Shown here: positions 26,583-35,776 of the stretch, piece after piece
How the letters are laid out: every line of letters starts with the position of its first letter
Numbering within the stretch: position 1 is the first letter of the stretch
NCBI RefSeq assembly: GCF_003332305.1
Contig: NZ_QOIO01000026.1
Span: 1 to 64,000, forward strand
Direction: 5' to 3'
DNA from: Microvirga aerophila
GTDB lineage: Bacteria; Pseudomonadota; Alphaproteobacteria; Rhizobiales; Beijerinckiaceae
DNA: 64,000 nt
Position numbers and translations under genes: made by a program
Notes under the pieces: model-generated
The model's input: only the letters and a program-made list of their open reading frames with translations
The model's database searches: none
Told to the model about the DNA's origin: nothing

Positions 26583-26615
26583 GGCGGCTCAGGGGCAACC
26601 CTGGGCCGCTTTTTC
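26583..26615 (+). terminator. Terminator of katA
   Basis: GCGGCTCAGGG (26584-26594) pairs with CCCTGGGCCGC (26599-26609), one G-T wobble, loop GCAA, then TTTTT. It lies 30 nt after the catalase stop and before the convergent hydrolase gene. Confidence 0.85.
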
Positions 26616-26623
26616 GTTGCGGC

Positions 26624-27277
26624 TCAGATGAGCCCTTCGCCCTGAAGGAACGGATTGGTCTGCCGCTCCTGGCCGATGGTGCTCGTGGGGCCGTGACCGC
26701 AGATAAAGGCCACGTCGTCGCCCAGCGGCAGCAACTTCTCCTTGATGGAACGGATCAGCGCTTTTCCATCGCCACCGGGCAGATCCGTGCGACCGACCGA
26801 TCCCTGAAACAGTACATCTCCCACGATGGCGAAGCGCTGGGTTGGCGACACGAATACGACGCTGCCGGGCGAATGGCCCGGGCAATGCAGGACGTCGAGA
26901 GCGAGGTCACCGATTGTCACGGTGTCACCTTCGTTGAGCCAGCGATCCGGCGTCACCGCGCGAGCGTCCCCGATTCCGTAGCCTTGGCCGGTCTCGGCCA
27001 AGCGGTCGAGCAGAAAACGATCCGCCTCATGCGGACCTTCGATCGGCACCCCGAGATCTTCCTTCAATTGGGCCGCGCCGCCTGCGTGATCGATATGGCC
27101 ATGGGTCAGGATAATCTTTTCGACCGTTATGCCCATCTCCGCGATGGCCTGCCGAATGCGGTCGAGATCGCCCCCGGGATCGATCACCGCCCCTTTCTTG
27201 GTCTGATCGTTCCACAGCAGGGTGCAGTTCTGCTGGAACGGCGTCACGGGAATGATGGCGGCGCGGACTTCTGTCAC
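26624..27277 (-). CDS. MBL-fold metallohydrolase, glyoxalase II-like
   Basis: 217 aa. The metallo-beta-lactamase motif THGHIDHAGG (near residues 59-68), the histidine of HCPGHSPGS, the aspartate of IVGDVLFQG and CGHGPTSTIGQER near the end supply the metal ligands. The size and shape match YcbL-type hydrolases, which act on glutathione thioesters or related substrates. It is divergent from the glutathione-dependent formaldehyde genes frmA-frmB, so a link to glutathione metabolism is likely, though the substrate is not proved. Confidence 0.88.
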   Translation of the reverse strand: MTEVRAAIIPVTPFQQNCTLLWNDQTKKGAVIDPGGDLDRIRQAIAEMGITVEKIILTHGHIDHAGGAAQLKEDLGVPIEGPHEADRFLLDRLAETGQGYGIGDARAVTPDRWLNEGDTVTIGDLALDVLHCPGHSPGSVVFVSPTQRFAIVGDVLFQGSVGRTDLPGGDGKALIRSIKEKLLPLGDDVAFICGHGPTSTIGQERQTNPFLQGEGLI

Positions 27278-27417
27278 AGGGAACCCTCAACTGATGCACG
27301 CAGCACATATAGCGGGTGAGGGTCCGTTTGAACCCCCAGGGCCGCGCGCTCCTTCTATTGACCTCGCATCGCGGTGGTTCACATAGTCCCGGCACAGAAT
27401 CAGAGAGAGACATCACC

Positions 27418-28530
27418 ATGGAAACACGGGCCGCAGTCGCCTGGGAGGCCGGCAAGCCTCTCACCATTGAGACCATTCGCATCGAGGGTCCGCGTCCAGG
27501 GGAAGTGCTCGTGGAGGTGATGGCGACCGGCGTCTGCCACACGGACGCTTACACCCTGTCGGGCCTCGACTCGGAGGGCAAGTTTCCGGCGATCCTCGGC
27601 CATGAGGGCGCAGGCATCGTGCGCGAAGTCGGCGCCGGCGTGACGACGCTCAAACCCGGCGATCACGTGATCCCGCTCTACACGCCCGAATGCCGCAACT
27701 GCAAATCCTGCCTGTCCCGGCGCACCAATCTCTGCACGGCAATCCGATCCACGCAGGGGCAGGGCCTGATGCCGGACGGCACCTCACGCTTCCGCTGCGA
27801 CGGCGACACCGTATTCCACTACATGGGCTGCTCCACCTTCGCCAATTTCACGGTGCTGCCGGAGATCGCCCTGGCCAAGGTCCGCGAGGACGCACCCTTC
27901 GACAAGATCTGCTACATCGGCTGCGGTGTCACCACGGGCATCGGCGCGGTGATCTACACCGCGAAGGTGTGGCCCGGCGCGAATGTGGTGGTGTTCGGCC
28001 TCGGCGGCATCGGCCTCAACGTGATCCAGGGCGCCCGCATGGTCGGAGCCGACAAGATCATCGGCGTCGACATCAACCCGGCAAAAGTCGAAATGGCGAA
28101 GAAGTTCGGCATGACGGACTTCATCAACCCGAAAGAGGTCGGCAACGACAAGGTCGTGCAGGCCATCGTCGATCTCACCGGCGGTGGGGCGGATTTCTCG
28201 TTCGACGCCACGGGCAACACGGACGTGATGCGCCAAGCATTGGAATGCTGCCATCGCGGCTGGGGCGAGAGCATCATCATCGGCGTGGCGGAAGCCGGCA
28301 AGGAAATCGCCACCCGTCCGTTCCAGCTCGTCACGGGCCGTGTCTGGAAGGGCACGGCGTTTGGCGGCGCGCGCGGCCGCACGGACGTGCCGAAGATCGT
28401 CGACTGGTATATGGAGGGCAAGATCAACATCGACGACCTGATCACCCACAAGATGCCCCTTGAGGAGATCAACACCGCCTTCAACCTCATGCATGAGGGC
28501 AAGTCGATCCGCTCCGTGATCGTCTACTGA
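27418..28530 (+). CDS. frmA: S-(hydroxymethyl)glutathione dehydrogenase / class III alcohol dehydrogenase
   Basis: 370 aa zinc enzyme oxidising S-hydroxymethylglutathione (from formaldehyde) with NAD; the family also reduces S-nitrosoglutathione. The catalytic zinc ligands are in [12 protein letters not shown] and GHEGAGIV, the structural zinc is bound by the four cysteines of [17 protein letters not shown], and the Rossmann loop is [11 protein letters not shown]. The ATG at 27418 follows a run with GAGAGAGAC. FrmB follows after 14 nt, giving a two-gene detoxification operon without an frmR regulator. Confidence 0.96.
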   Translation: METRAAVAWEAGKPLTIETIRIEGPRPGEVLVEVMATGVCHTDAYTLSGLDSEGKFPAILGHEGAGIVREVGAGVTTLKPGDHVIPLYTPECRNCKSCLSRRTNLCTAIRSTQGQGLMPDGTSRFRCDGDTVFHYMGCSTFANFTVLPEIALAKVREDAPFDKICYIGCGVTTGIGAVIYTAKVWPGANVVVFGLGGIGLNVIQGARMVGADKIIGVDINPAKVEMAKKFGMTDFINPKEVGNDKVVQAIVDLTGGGADFSFDATGNTDVMRQALECCHRGWGESIIIGVAEAGKEIATRPFQLVTGRVWKGTAFGGARGRTDVPKIVDWYMEGKINIDDLITHKMPLEEINTAFNLMHEGKSIRSVIVY

Positions 28531-28544
28531 GCGAGGGCAAGCGC

Positions 28545-29390
28545 TTGAGCTTCGAGACGGTCTCGCAATCGCGCTGCTTCAACGGCACGCAGTTCGTCTA
28601 TCGCCATGCATCGCATGAGACAGGCACGCCCATGCGTCTTGCCGCCTACGTTCCGCCCCAGGCGGAACACGGCAAGGCGCCGGTGGTCTGGTTTCTCTCC
28701 GGCCTGACCTGCACGGAGGAGAACTTTACCGTGAAGGCAGGCGCGCAGCGCGTGGCCGCCGAACTCGGCCTGATCCTCATCGCACCCGACACCAGCCCGC
28801 GGGGCGAAGGAGTCCCGGACGATCCCGAGGGTGCTTATGACTTTGGCCTTGGGGCGGGCTTCTATGTGGACGCCATACAGGAACCGTGGGCGAAGAACTA
28901 TCGCATGCGCTCCTATATCGAGCGCGAGCTGCCGGCCCTGGTGGCGGAAAACCTTCCAGCCGACATGGGCCGCCAGGGGATCATGGGCCATTCCATGGGC
29001 GGCCACGGGGCGCTGACCATCGCGCTGCGGAATCCGGACCGTTTCCGCGCCGTTTCGGCCTTCGCGCCGATCGCCTCGCCGATGAACTGCCCCTGGGGCG
29101 ACAAGGCCCTGTCGGGCTATCTCGGGCCCGACTGCTCCACTTGGCGGGAATACGACGCCTGTGCGCTCATCGAGGACGGCGCGCGGGTGCGCGATCTCCT
29201 GGTCGATCAGGGAGCGGCCGACAGCTTCCTGGAAACACAGCTCAAGCCCGAACTGCTGGAGCAGGCCTGCGTTAGGGCGGGTATTCCGCTGACCCTGCGC
29301 CGCCAGCACGGCTATGACCATTCCTACTTCTTCATCGGCTCCTTCATCGAGGATCACCTTCGTTGGCATGCCGAGAGGCTGAAAGCTTAA
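28545..29390 (+). CDS. frmB: S-formylglutathione hydrolase
   Basis: 281 aa esterase-D-type alpha/beta hydrolase that splits S-formylglutathione to formate and glutathione, the step after FrmA. The nucleophile is in GHSMGGHGA, the oxyanion region is WFLSGLTCTEENF, the acid is in the DQGAADSFLE segment and the histidine in QHGYDHSYFF. Translation appears to start at TTG 28545 after GAGGG. It lies 14 nt after frmA. Confidence 0.95.
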   Translation: MSFETVSQSRCFNGTQFVYRHASHETGTPMRLAAYVPPQAEHGKAPVVWFLSGLTCTEENFTVKAGAQRVAAELGLILIAPDTSPRGEGVPDDPEGAYDFGLGAGFYVDAIQEPWAKNYRMRSYIERELPALVAENLPADMGRQGIMGHSMGGHGALTIALRNPDRFRAVSAFAPIASPMNCPWGDKALSGYLGPDCSTWREYDACALIEDGARVRDLLVDQGAADSFLETQLKPELLEQACVRAGIPLTLRRQHGYDHSYFFIGSFIEDHLRWHAERLKA

Positions 29391-29590
29391 CGGCCATTTC
29401 GAGGTATTCGACCACCAGCGACCCAAACGAAATCATGGCTTTGCAAGGTGTTCTGGCGCACCGCGGCAGAAATGACGCAGAGGAATAGATGTGCCTGGAA
29501 CGATAGAGCATAGCTCTAAAAGCCTAAAGCGGCTAAGAGTGCATTCCTTCGTGCGAATCTTTCAGACCCTTGATCCCAGAAGCATCGACC

Positions 29591-30127
29591 ATGGAACAGA
29601 CCCGCGAGCCCATCCTGACCCCGAATGCCGGCAAGCTTGCCAGCAAGGCCATTGATCTTACCAAATCCGCCCTTGCGTCGGAGGCCAGCAAGGCTGCGAT
29701 CAGAACCGCGATCACCAAGGGTCCTGATGGTCTCATGCAGCACTTGGCCCAGGCAGCCCAGAAGGCAGCGCCCGACCCGATCACTCACGCGCGCCTCCTG
29801 CTCGCCGAGCAGAGCCAGAACTTCGACGTGATGCGCGGCGCCATCGGCCAGATCGGCCAGTCCCTCGCGCATCTCCATGAAACAGCTCCGGACGCGCAGG
29901 CGCAGCAGCCCTACACCGTCGCGTTGCTCAACGCCCAGGCGGAGGCGATCCAAGGGCTGACCCTTCTGGTGCTCAAGGGCCAGCAGGTTCAGGCGGAGTT
30001 GATCAATGCCGTGGATGCCCAAGCTCATCGGGCGGCTCCCTCCGGCATGCCGAAGTGGGGCTATTACGCCATGGGGGGCATGATGGTCTGGAGCATGCTG
30101 AGCATGGTCTTCTCGTCGATCTTCTAA
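29591..30127 (+). CDS. Hypothetical helical protein with a C-terminal membrane anchor
   Basis: 178 aa from the ATG at 29591 (a TTG 21 nt upstream is possible; both have weak ribosome sites). Mostly Ala/Gln-rich amphipathic helices without a known motif. The last 25 residues include WGYYAMGGMMVWSMLSMVF, a likely tail anchor. It lies about 90 nt before a TerB-like gene on the same strand and may belong with it. Confidence 0.65.
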   Translation: MEQTREPILTPNAGKLASKAIDLTKSALASEASKAAIRTAITKGPDGLMQHLAQAAQKAAPDPITHARLLLAEQSQNFDVMRGAIGQIGQSLAHLHETAPDAQAQQPYTVALLNAQAEAIQGLTLLVLKGQQVQAELINAVDAQAHRAAPSGMPKWGYYAMGGMMVWSMLSMVFSSIF

Positions 30128-30215
30128 ACTTCGAGAAGCGCTAAACATCCCGCAGTCTTGTTTGCCTCTTTACGTCACTTTCCATTAAATGCCATGGATT
30201 CGTGGGGACAGGTCC

Positions 30216-31154
30216 ATGCTCGACGCCAAAAAACTTCTTGATGCCTTGGGAACGCCTGCCAGTCCGCCGGCGCCCGCTGCGGCTGCGCCAGCCCCGTCGC
30301 CTGACGCGCCTCCCAAGCCAGCCGAGGCTAAGCCTAGCGCGGCTGTTCCGTTGGGAGCTGGAACGTTGCTGAGCGAGCTGATCGGCTATGCGAACCAACC
30401 GTCGCGCCCGCCTGCCCAGGAGTCGACCCAGGATTCAGCATCGGAGCCCCCTGCCGAGGGAGAACAGGCTCCAGCTCAACCCAAGCCCGCCAAGGCAGCT
30501 CCCCAGCAGCCGGCGGACCTGACGGATCTGGTTCTCGGAAAGGTCCAAGACTTCCTCAAAACTCCGCAGGGGAACGCCGCCGCGAATGCGGTCGTCATCG
30601 GCTTGACCAAGGCCATGGTCAACTCGGAAGCGGGACGCAAGCTGACGGCCACCGCCAAGACCAAGGGCACTGCTCTCTTCAACCGCTTCCTGAACAAGGG
30701 AGCCGGGCCCGCGCCTGTCATCGACGGCACGGCGGCCCTGGTTCCGCAGTCCGAAATGGCCGCTCTCGCGCCCCCTGCCGAAGTGACGGCCGCAAGCGGC
30801 GAAACCGCCCTTCTGGTGATGCGGGCCATGATCGCGGCCGCCGCCGCCGATGGCCGGGTCGACGAGGGCGAGCGCGAACGGATCCTGGGAACCCTGAAGC
30901 GCGCCGGGATCGGTCAGGAAGGGGTTGCCCTCATCGAAGCGGAGCTCGCCCGACCAGCCAGCGTGGCGGATCTGGCCGCTGCCGTGAAGACGCCCGAGAT
31001 GGCCGTGCAAGTCTATACGGCGGCGCGGCGCATCATCACGCCCAACACGGTGGAGGAGCGGGTTTTCCTTGCCCACCTGTCCGGCGCGATTGGCCTCGAT
31101 CCGCGGAGTGTTGCCCAAATCGACGCCGCCGCCTCAGGAGCGTTCCAGGCCTGA
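30216..31154 (+). CDS. DUF533/YebE-like TerB-fold protein
   Basis: 312 aa. Residues about 1-95 are Ala/Pro-rich and probably disordered, about 100-180 are helical, and about 195-312 form a TerB-like all-helical domain with the typical LLVMRAMIAAAAADGRVDEGERERIL motif and a second acidic helix. The family (DUF533, YebE) is membrane-associated in many proteobacteria and of unknown function. The start ATG at 30216 has GGACAGG upstream. It converges with the NUDIX gene. Confidence 0.82.
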   Translation: MLDAKKLLDALGTPASPPAPAAAAPAPSPDAPPKPAEAKPSAAVPLGAGTLLSELIGYANQPSRPPAQESTQDSASEPPAEGEQAPAQPKPAKAAPQQPADLTDLVLGKVQDFLKTPQGNAAANAVVIGLTKAMVNSEAGRKLTATAKTKGTALFNRFLNKGAGPAPVIDGTAALVPQSEMAALAPPAEVTAASGETALLVMRAMIAAAAADGRVDEGERERILGTLKRAGIGQEGVALIEAELARPASVADLAAAVKTPEMAVQVYTAARRIITPNTVEERVFLAHLSGAIGLDPRSVAQIDAAASGAFQA

Positions 31155-31164
31155 GGGCCCTCCC

Positions 31165-31740
31165 TCAGGTCCTGCCGAACAGGTCCGGGCGCTGGATCCG
31201 CAGGGCTTGCACGAGCATCACAGTCTTGAGATCCGTGATGTCGCCCCGCTCCAGCAGGTCGACCAGATCATTGAAGCCGACCTCCAGCACCTCGATATCC
31301 TCGCTCTCCTCGGCAAGACCGCCCCCCTCGGCGACCCGGTCGGCTGCTGTGTAGGGCGCCAGAAAGAGCGAGATGCGCTCCGTTGAATAGCCTGGGGAGG
31401 TCCAGATCACGCCGACAGGTTCGAGCGTCGTCAGGCGAAGGCCCGCCTCTTCCATGGCCTCGCGCCTTGCGCACGTCTCGGGATCGTCCTCATCGAGAAG
31501 TCCGGCAATGGCCTCCATGAGGTTCGGCTCGCCCCCGGCCTGCAGGACCGGGGCGCGGAACTGCCGGACCAGGATGACCTGTCGCCGCTCAGGGTCATAG
31601 GCGAGCACAGCCGCCGCGTCCGGGGCGACCACGACCTCCCGTCCGATCATCTGCCCATCGGGAGCCTGTATGCTGAGCTTGAGCAGATCATGCCGTCCCT
31701 CAAAGAGGGTTTCCGCCTTGACGATCCGATGGCCGGTCAC
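31165..31740 (-). CDS. NUDIX hydrolase, ADP-sugar pyrophosphatase type
   Basis: 191 aa from GTG (complement 31738-31740), which has AGGAAGG 7 nt upstream. The Nudix helix is visible as AGLLDEDDPETCARREAMEEAG: the catalytic REAMEEAG is intact, while the first conserved Glu is Asp. The upstream QFRAPVLQAGGEPNLMEAIAG segment fits the ADP-ribose / GDP-mannose pyrophosphatase (NudF/NudK) group. It probably clears nucleoside-diphosphate sugars. Confidence 0.88.
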   Translation of the reverse strand: MTGHRIVKAETLFEGRHDLLKLSIQAPDGQMIGREVVVAPDAAAVLAYDPERRQVILVRQFRAPVLQAGGEPNLMEAIAGLLDEDDPETCARREAMEEAGLRLTTLEPVGVIWTSPGYSTERISLFLAPYTAADRVAEGGGLAEESEDIEVLEVGFNDLVDLLERGDITDLKTVMLVQALRIQRPDLFGRT

Positions 31741-31876
31741 GTGTGTTCCTTCCTGTCCCGGTTGAGCATGTGCCCGGAACAACGCCAAAGGGCGCAGATG
31801 GTCTCCACGATGATCGACATTTGAAGCTTGGCGGCCCCTTTGCGCGTTATCGGCGGGAGGCCGAGAAGGGAGTCCT

Positions 31877-32698
31877 GTGGAACATCTGGTTCAAGCCATC
31901 AAGGAGCGGCAGGCCATTTTGTTTGCCGGTGCCGGCGTTTCGATGACCGTGGGGCTGCCCTCGTGGCGAACCCTCGTGGAGCACATCGCCAAGGAACTGG
32001 GGGTCGATCTCAGCGAATTCGCCGAAGGCGACATCAATCACCTTACGTTGGCGGAATTCTACCGGATCCGGCAGGGCAGCATCGGGCCCCTGCGCAGCTG
32101 GATGGACCGCAACTGGACCATTCCGGAGGAAGCCCTGAAGGCTTCCCGGGTGCACGAGCTCATCTGCCGGCTCGAATTTCCCATCATCTACACGACGAAT
32201 TTCGACCGGAACCTGGAATCCGCCTTCGATCTCCACGGCAAGGATTACGTGAAGATCGTCAATGCCAAGGATGTGGCCCGCGTCCGGGAGGGCGTACCGC
32301 AGATCGTGAAGTACCACGGCGACTTCGACGACGATAAGTCCATCGTCATCGCCGAGACGGATTACCTCGACCGCCTGTCCTTCGAGTCGCCCCTGGACAT
32401 CAAGTTCCGGTCGGATGCGCTGGGCAAGACCATCCTGTTCATCGGCTACAGCATGACCGACCTGAACATCCGCTTCCTGCTGCACCGGCTTTGGAAGACC
32501 TGGTGCGGATCGGGCTACGAGCGGGACCGGCCACCCTCTTACGTGTTCATGCTCCGGCACAACCCGGTCGAGGAAGCTGTCCTGGAGCAATGGGGCCTGC
32601 GGGTCCTGACCGAGAAGGACTGCCCGCCCGATCAGGCGCTGGAAGTCTTTCTCACCAAGCTCAGCGACGCGGTCGAGGAGAAAAATGCTGCTGCGTAA
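31877..32698 (+). CDS. Stand-alone SIR2-like domain protein
   Basis: 273 aa with a SIR2-family NAD-binding fold: AILFAGAGVSMTVGLPSW (glycine loop), IIYTTNFDRNLESAF, IVKYHGDF (catalytic His position) and a late LFIGYSMTDLNIRFLL. The zinc-binding cysteines of true protein deacetylases are missing, so it belongs to the SIR2-like group found in NADases of defence systems and in stand-alone proteins of unknown role. The start is GTG 31877 after AAGGGAG. There is no TIR, Argonaute, helicase or other defence partner around it; neighbours are NUDIX and ampG. Confidence 0.82.
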   Translation: MEHLVQAIKERQAILFAGAGVSMTVGLPSWRTLVEHIAKELGVDLSEFAEGDINHLTLAEFYRIRQGSIGPLRSWMDRNWTIPEEALKASRVHELICRLEFPIIYTTNFDRNLESAFDLHGKDYVKIVNAKDVARVREGVPQIVKYHGDFDDDKSIVIAETDYLDRLSFESPLDIKFRSDALGKTILFIGYSMTDLNIRFLLHRLWKTWCGSGYERDRPPSYVFMLRHNPVEEAVLEQWGLRVLTEKDCPPDQALEVFLTKLSDAVEEKNAAA

Positions 32699-32755
32699 CT
32701 TGCATCGTCATTCCCCTGTGCCAATGTCGGGCGCTCCTCGGGGATAAGACACTTC

Positions 32756-34075
32756 ATGGCCCAAGCCCGCCGCCTCTCCCTCCGCGATGTCCTGACGGAC
32801 AAGCGCATCGGCCTCATGCTGCCGCTGGGCTTCTCGTCCGGATTGCCCTTCCTGCTGGTGTTCAGCACTCTTTCGGCCTGGCTGCGAGAGGCCGGGATTT
32901 CCCGCACCGAGATCGGGATGCTGAGCTGGGTGGCGCTTGCCTATTCGTTCAAGTTTCTCTGGGCTCCCATTGTGGACCGCTATGACGTGCCGGCTCTGTC
33001 GCGGCTTCTTGGACGGCGACGCGGCTGGATGGCCCTGTCGCAGCTCATGACCGCCGCCGGTCTGATCGGCATCGCGTCCAGCAATCCGCAGACCAACCTC
33101 AGCCTGACCATCGTGTCGGCCCTTCTGGTTGCCTTTGCGTCGGCCACGCAGGACGTGGTCATCGATGGCTGGCGCATCGACGCGGCTTCGACCGAACGGC
33201 AGGGCATGATGGCGGCATCGCTTCAGCTCGGCTACCGGCTTGCCCTCATCTGCGCGGGAGCCGGAGCCCTCTACATCGCCGAGTTCGTGAACTGGCGCAG
33301 CGCCTATCTGGCCATGGCGGCCCTTATGGGAATCGGGCTCGTGGGCACATTGCTCGCGCCGCGCCTCGACGAGGGAGCAGCCCGGACGCGTGTCCCGTTC
33401 GTGCAGGCAATTATCGAGCCCCTGAGCGACCTGTTCCAGCGCAAGGGCATGATGCTGGTCCCGATCCTGGCCCTCATCGCGTGTTTCCGCCTGCCGGACT
33501 TCGTAGCAGGCGTCATGGCGAACCCGCTCTATATCGACCTCGGCTTCTCCAAGGCCGACATTGCCAACGTATCGAAACTCTACGGCGTCTGGATCGGCAT
33601 CATCGGGGCGTTCGCCGGCGGATTGGCGCTGACGCGGCTCGGCCTCTGGTGGACTCTCCTCATCGGAGCGTTCATCGCCGCATCCTCGAATCTGATGTTC
33701 GCGTGGCTGGCGCTGGAAGGCGCGCGGCTCGAGCTCCTGATCCTGTCGATCAGCATCGACAACTTCGCGTCCGGCTTCGCAGGCTCGGCGCTGATCGCCT
33801 ACATGTCGGGCCTGACCTCGCCAGGATTCGCCGCGGCCCAATACGCGCTTCTCAGCTCGCTTTATGCCCTGCCGGGCAAGCTCATCGGCGGAGCCTCCGG
33901 GGCGGTGGTGGATGCCTATGGCTATCCGCTGCTCTTCACCGCAACCGCCAGCATCGGCATTCCGCTCGTGATCCTCTGCCTCGTGGTGCGGCGCGACACG
34001 ATGAAGACGGTCGAAGAAAGGCGCATCGAGGAACCAGAGAGCTCTCCGGCCGTAGGCGCAGGATCGCGGGCTTGA
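32756..34075 (+). CDS. ampG: Muropeptide permease AmpG-like (MFS)
   Basis: 439 aa with about twelve membrane helices. The N-terminal LPLGFSSGLPFLLVFSTLSAWLREAGIS and the helix-4/5 segment FASATQDVVIDGWRID are typical of AmpG, which brings anhydro-muropeptides into the cytoplasm for cell-wall recycling. The recycling genes amgK and murU are also in this window (58891-61202), consistent with this pathway. The charged C-terminal tail is not conserved. Confidence 0.88.
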   Translation: MAQARRLSLRDVLTDKRIGLMLPLGFSSGLPFLLVFSTLSAWLREAGISRTEIGMLSWVALAYSFKFLWAPIVDRYDVPALSRLLGRRRGWMALSQLMTAAGLIGIASSNPQTNLSLTIVSALLVAFASATQDVVIDGWRIDAASTERQGMMAASLQLGYRLALICAGAGALYIAEFVNWRSAYLAMAALMGIGLVGTLLAPRLDEGAARTRVPFVQAIIEPLSDLFQRKGMMLVPILALIACFRLPDFVAGVMANPLYIDLGFSKADIANVSKLYGVWIGIIGAFAGGLALTRLGLWWTLLIGAFIAASSNLMFAWLALEGARLELLILSISIDNFASGFAGSALIAYMSGLTSPGFAAAQYALLSSLYALPGKLIGGASGAVVDAYGYPLLFTATASIGIPLVILCLVVRRDTMKTVEERRIEEPESSPAVGAGSRA

Positions 34076-34089
34076 GGCGGCCCTAGATG

Positions 34090-34187
34090 GTCATCCCGGA
34101 CGCCACAGGCGACCCGGGATCGTGTGCAGGATCAAGCGCTATTCTGGTCGAACGATCCCGGGTTCTGCTCCGCAGCCCCGGGATGAC
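34090..34187. repeat. Intergenic nested palindrome
   Basis: Outer arms GTCATCCCGG (34090-34099) and CCGGGATGAC (34178-34187); inner arms ACCCGGGATCGT (34112-34123) and ACGATCCCGGGT (34152-34163). This GTCATCCCGG-type repeat is common between genes of rhizobia. It sits between the convergent ampG and SDR genes and may help terminate both. Confidence 0.75.
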
Positions 34188-34203
34188 ACTAAAGGGGGGC
34201 TGC

Positions 34204-34956
34204 TTAAACCCAGCCGCCATCCACGAGATACGTCTGCGCCGACATGGCGCTCGAATCGTCCGAGCCGAGGAAGAGCGTGAAATTGGCGATGTCCTGCGGC
34301 ACGAGGCGGCGCTTGACGCACTGACGGTTCATGAGCTCCGCCTCGCCCTCCGGCGTGAGCCAGAGATCGATCTGGCGCTGGGTCATGATCCAGCCCGGCA
34401 CCACGCAATTGACGCGGATGTTTCGGTCGCCAAGCTCGCGCGCCAGCGCGCGGGTGAGGCCCACAACGGCGGATTTCGCCGTCTTGTAGGCCGCAAACGA
34501 GTCGTTGCTGACCAAGTAGCTCGTGGAGCCCATATTGATGATCGAGCCGCCGCCGGCCTTCTCCATATCGGGCAGCACCGCCTGTGTGGCGAAGAACTGG
34601 TGGTCGAGGTTGGTGGCGAAGCGCTCGCGCCAGTATTCAGGCGTCACCTGATCGATGGTATGGCGATCGTCGCGGGCGGCGTTGTTGACCAGGATCGTGA
34701 TCGGACCCAGCGCCTCGCTGGCGCGCCGGATCGCAGCCTGCAGGGCGGGGACGTCGCGCACGTCGCTGTGCTCGAAATGCACGCGCTCGCCGAGGCGCTT
34801 CGCCAGGTCCTGGCCGGCCTCCTGGTTGTAGTCGAGGATGGCGACCTTGCTCCCCTGCGCGTGAAAGGCCTGGGCGATGCTCTCGCCGATGCCGCTCGCG
34901 CCGCCGGTGATGAGGACGGTCTTGTCCTTGAGGGAGCCGTAAACAGTCTGGGTCAT
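34204..34956 (-). CDS. SDR dehydrogenase, D-xylose 1-dehydrogenase-like
   Basis: 250 aa short-chain dehydrogenase with the NAD loop TGGASGIG, NNAARDDRH, catalytic Ser in MGSTSY and YKTAK (Tyr/Lys pair). The DDRHTIDQVT, WLTPEGEAELMNRQCVKRRLVP and DGGWV segments resemble the Caulobacter D-xylose dehydrogenase that begins the non-phosphorylating xylose pathway. It is the last gene of a cluster with xylose-type ABC transporter genes. The other pathway enzymes (lactonase, dehydratases) are not in the window, so the exact sugar is inferred. Confidence 0.85.
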   Translation of the reverse strand: MTQTVYGSLKDKTVLITGGASGIGESIAQAFHAQGSKVAILDYNQEAGQDLAKRLGERVHFEHSDVRDVPALQAAIRRASEALGPITILVNNAARDDRHTIDQVTPEYWRERFATNLDHQFFATQAVLPDMEKAGGGSIINMGSTSYLVSNDSFAAYKTAKSAVVGLTRALARELGDRNIRVNCVVPGWIMTQRQIDLWLTPEGEAELMNRQCVKRRLVPQDIANFTLFLGSDDSSAMSAQTYLVDGGWV

Positions 34957-34985
34957 GAATGCTTGCTTCCTGAATGAATAAGGGG

Positions 34986-35765
34986 TCAGCTCGTGCCGGG
35001 TCCCGGCGTTGCGCCAGGCGGGCATTTGCCCAGAATGATCATGCCCAGCACCTCGTCCTGCGTCACGTCCGATACGGCCGCCGATCCCACCAGCTTGCCG
35101 TTCTTCATCACGCTGACCCGGTCCGCAAGGCCGAACACGTCATGAATGTCGTGGCTGATGAGGAAAATGCCGATGCCTTCTTTCTTAAGCTGGAGCACGA
35201 GATCAGCCACCTGCTGAGTCTCGGCGGGTCCGAGGGCCGCCGTCGGCTCGTCCATGATCAGCACGCGGGCGTTGAAGTAGATCGCGCGGGCAATCGCCAC
35301 GGACTGGCGCTGACCGCCCGACAAGGCCTTCACGGGTTCCTTGAAGCGGCGGAAATGCGGATTGAGGCGCGCCATCACCTTGCGGGTCTCGGACTCCATC
35401 GTGGCGTCGTCCAGGGTGCCGTAGGGCGTCAGCACCTCGCGGCCGAGGAAGATGTTGCCGGCTGCGTCGATGTTGTCGGCAAGCGCCAGCGTCTGGTAGA
35501 TCGTCTCGATCCCGTAGCGCTTGGCGTCGCGCGGCGTTCCGATATCGGCCTTTTCGCCATTCACGTAGATCTCGCCCGCATCCGGCCTGTAGGCCCCGGA
35601 TAGGATCTTGATGAGAGTGGACTTGCCCGCGCCGTTATGGCCGAGAAGTCCCACCACCTCGCCGGGGCGCAAGTCCACTGAGACGCCGTCAACCGCCTTG
35701 ATGCCGCCGAACGCGATGGAGATGTCGCGCATCTCCACCAGGGGCGTTGTGCCGTTTTGCTTCAT
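34986..35765 (-). CDS. xylG: Xylose-type ABC transporter ATP-binding protein
   Basis: 259 aa with one ATP-binding domain: Walker [10 protein letters not shown], signature [15 protein letters not shown] and Walker [13 protein letters not shown]. coli XylG has two fused domains of about 500 aa; this half-size form must act as a dimer, as in many alphaproteobacterial sugar systems. It follows xylH by 11 nt and precedes the SDR gene by 29 nt. Confidence 0.88.
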   Translation of the reverse strand: MKQNGTTPLVEMRDISIAFGGIKAVDGVSVDLRPGEVVGLLGHNGAGKSTLIKILSGAYRPDAGEIYVNGEKADIGTPRDAKRYGIETIYQTLALADNIDAAGNIFLGREVLTPYGTLDDATMESETRKVMARLNPHFRRFKEPVKALSGGQRQSVAIARAIYFNARVLIMDEPTAALGPAETQQVADLVLQLKKEGIGIFLISHDIHDVFGLADRVSVMKNGKLVGSAAVSDVTQDEVLGMIILGKCPPGATPGPGTS

Positions 35766-35776
35766 GGCGCTCTCCC

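Noticed and set aside
24961..26598. 545-codon open frame on the minus strand
   Set aside because: Antisense shadow of the catalase gene.
31165..34075. Multi-gene anti-phage defence system around the SIR2-like gene
   Set aside because: Neighbours are a NUDIX hydrolase and AmpG; no TIR, helicase, nuclease, Argonaute or transposon is present, so only a stand-alone role can be proposed.
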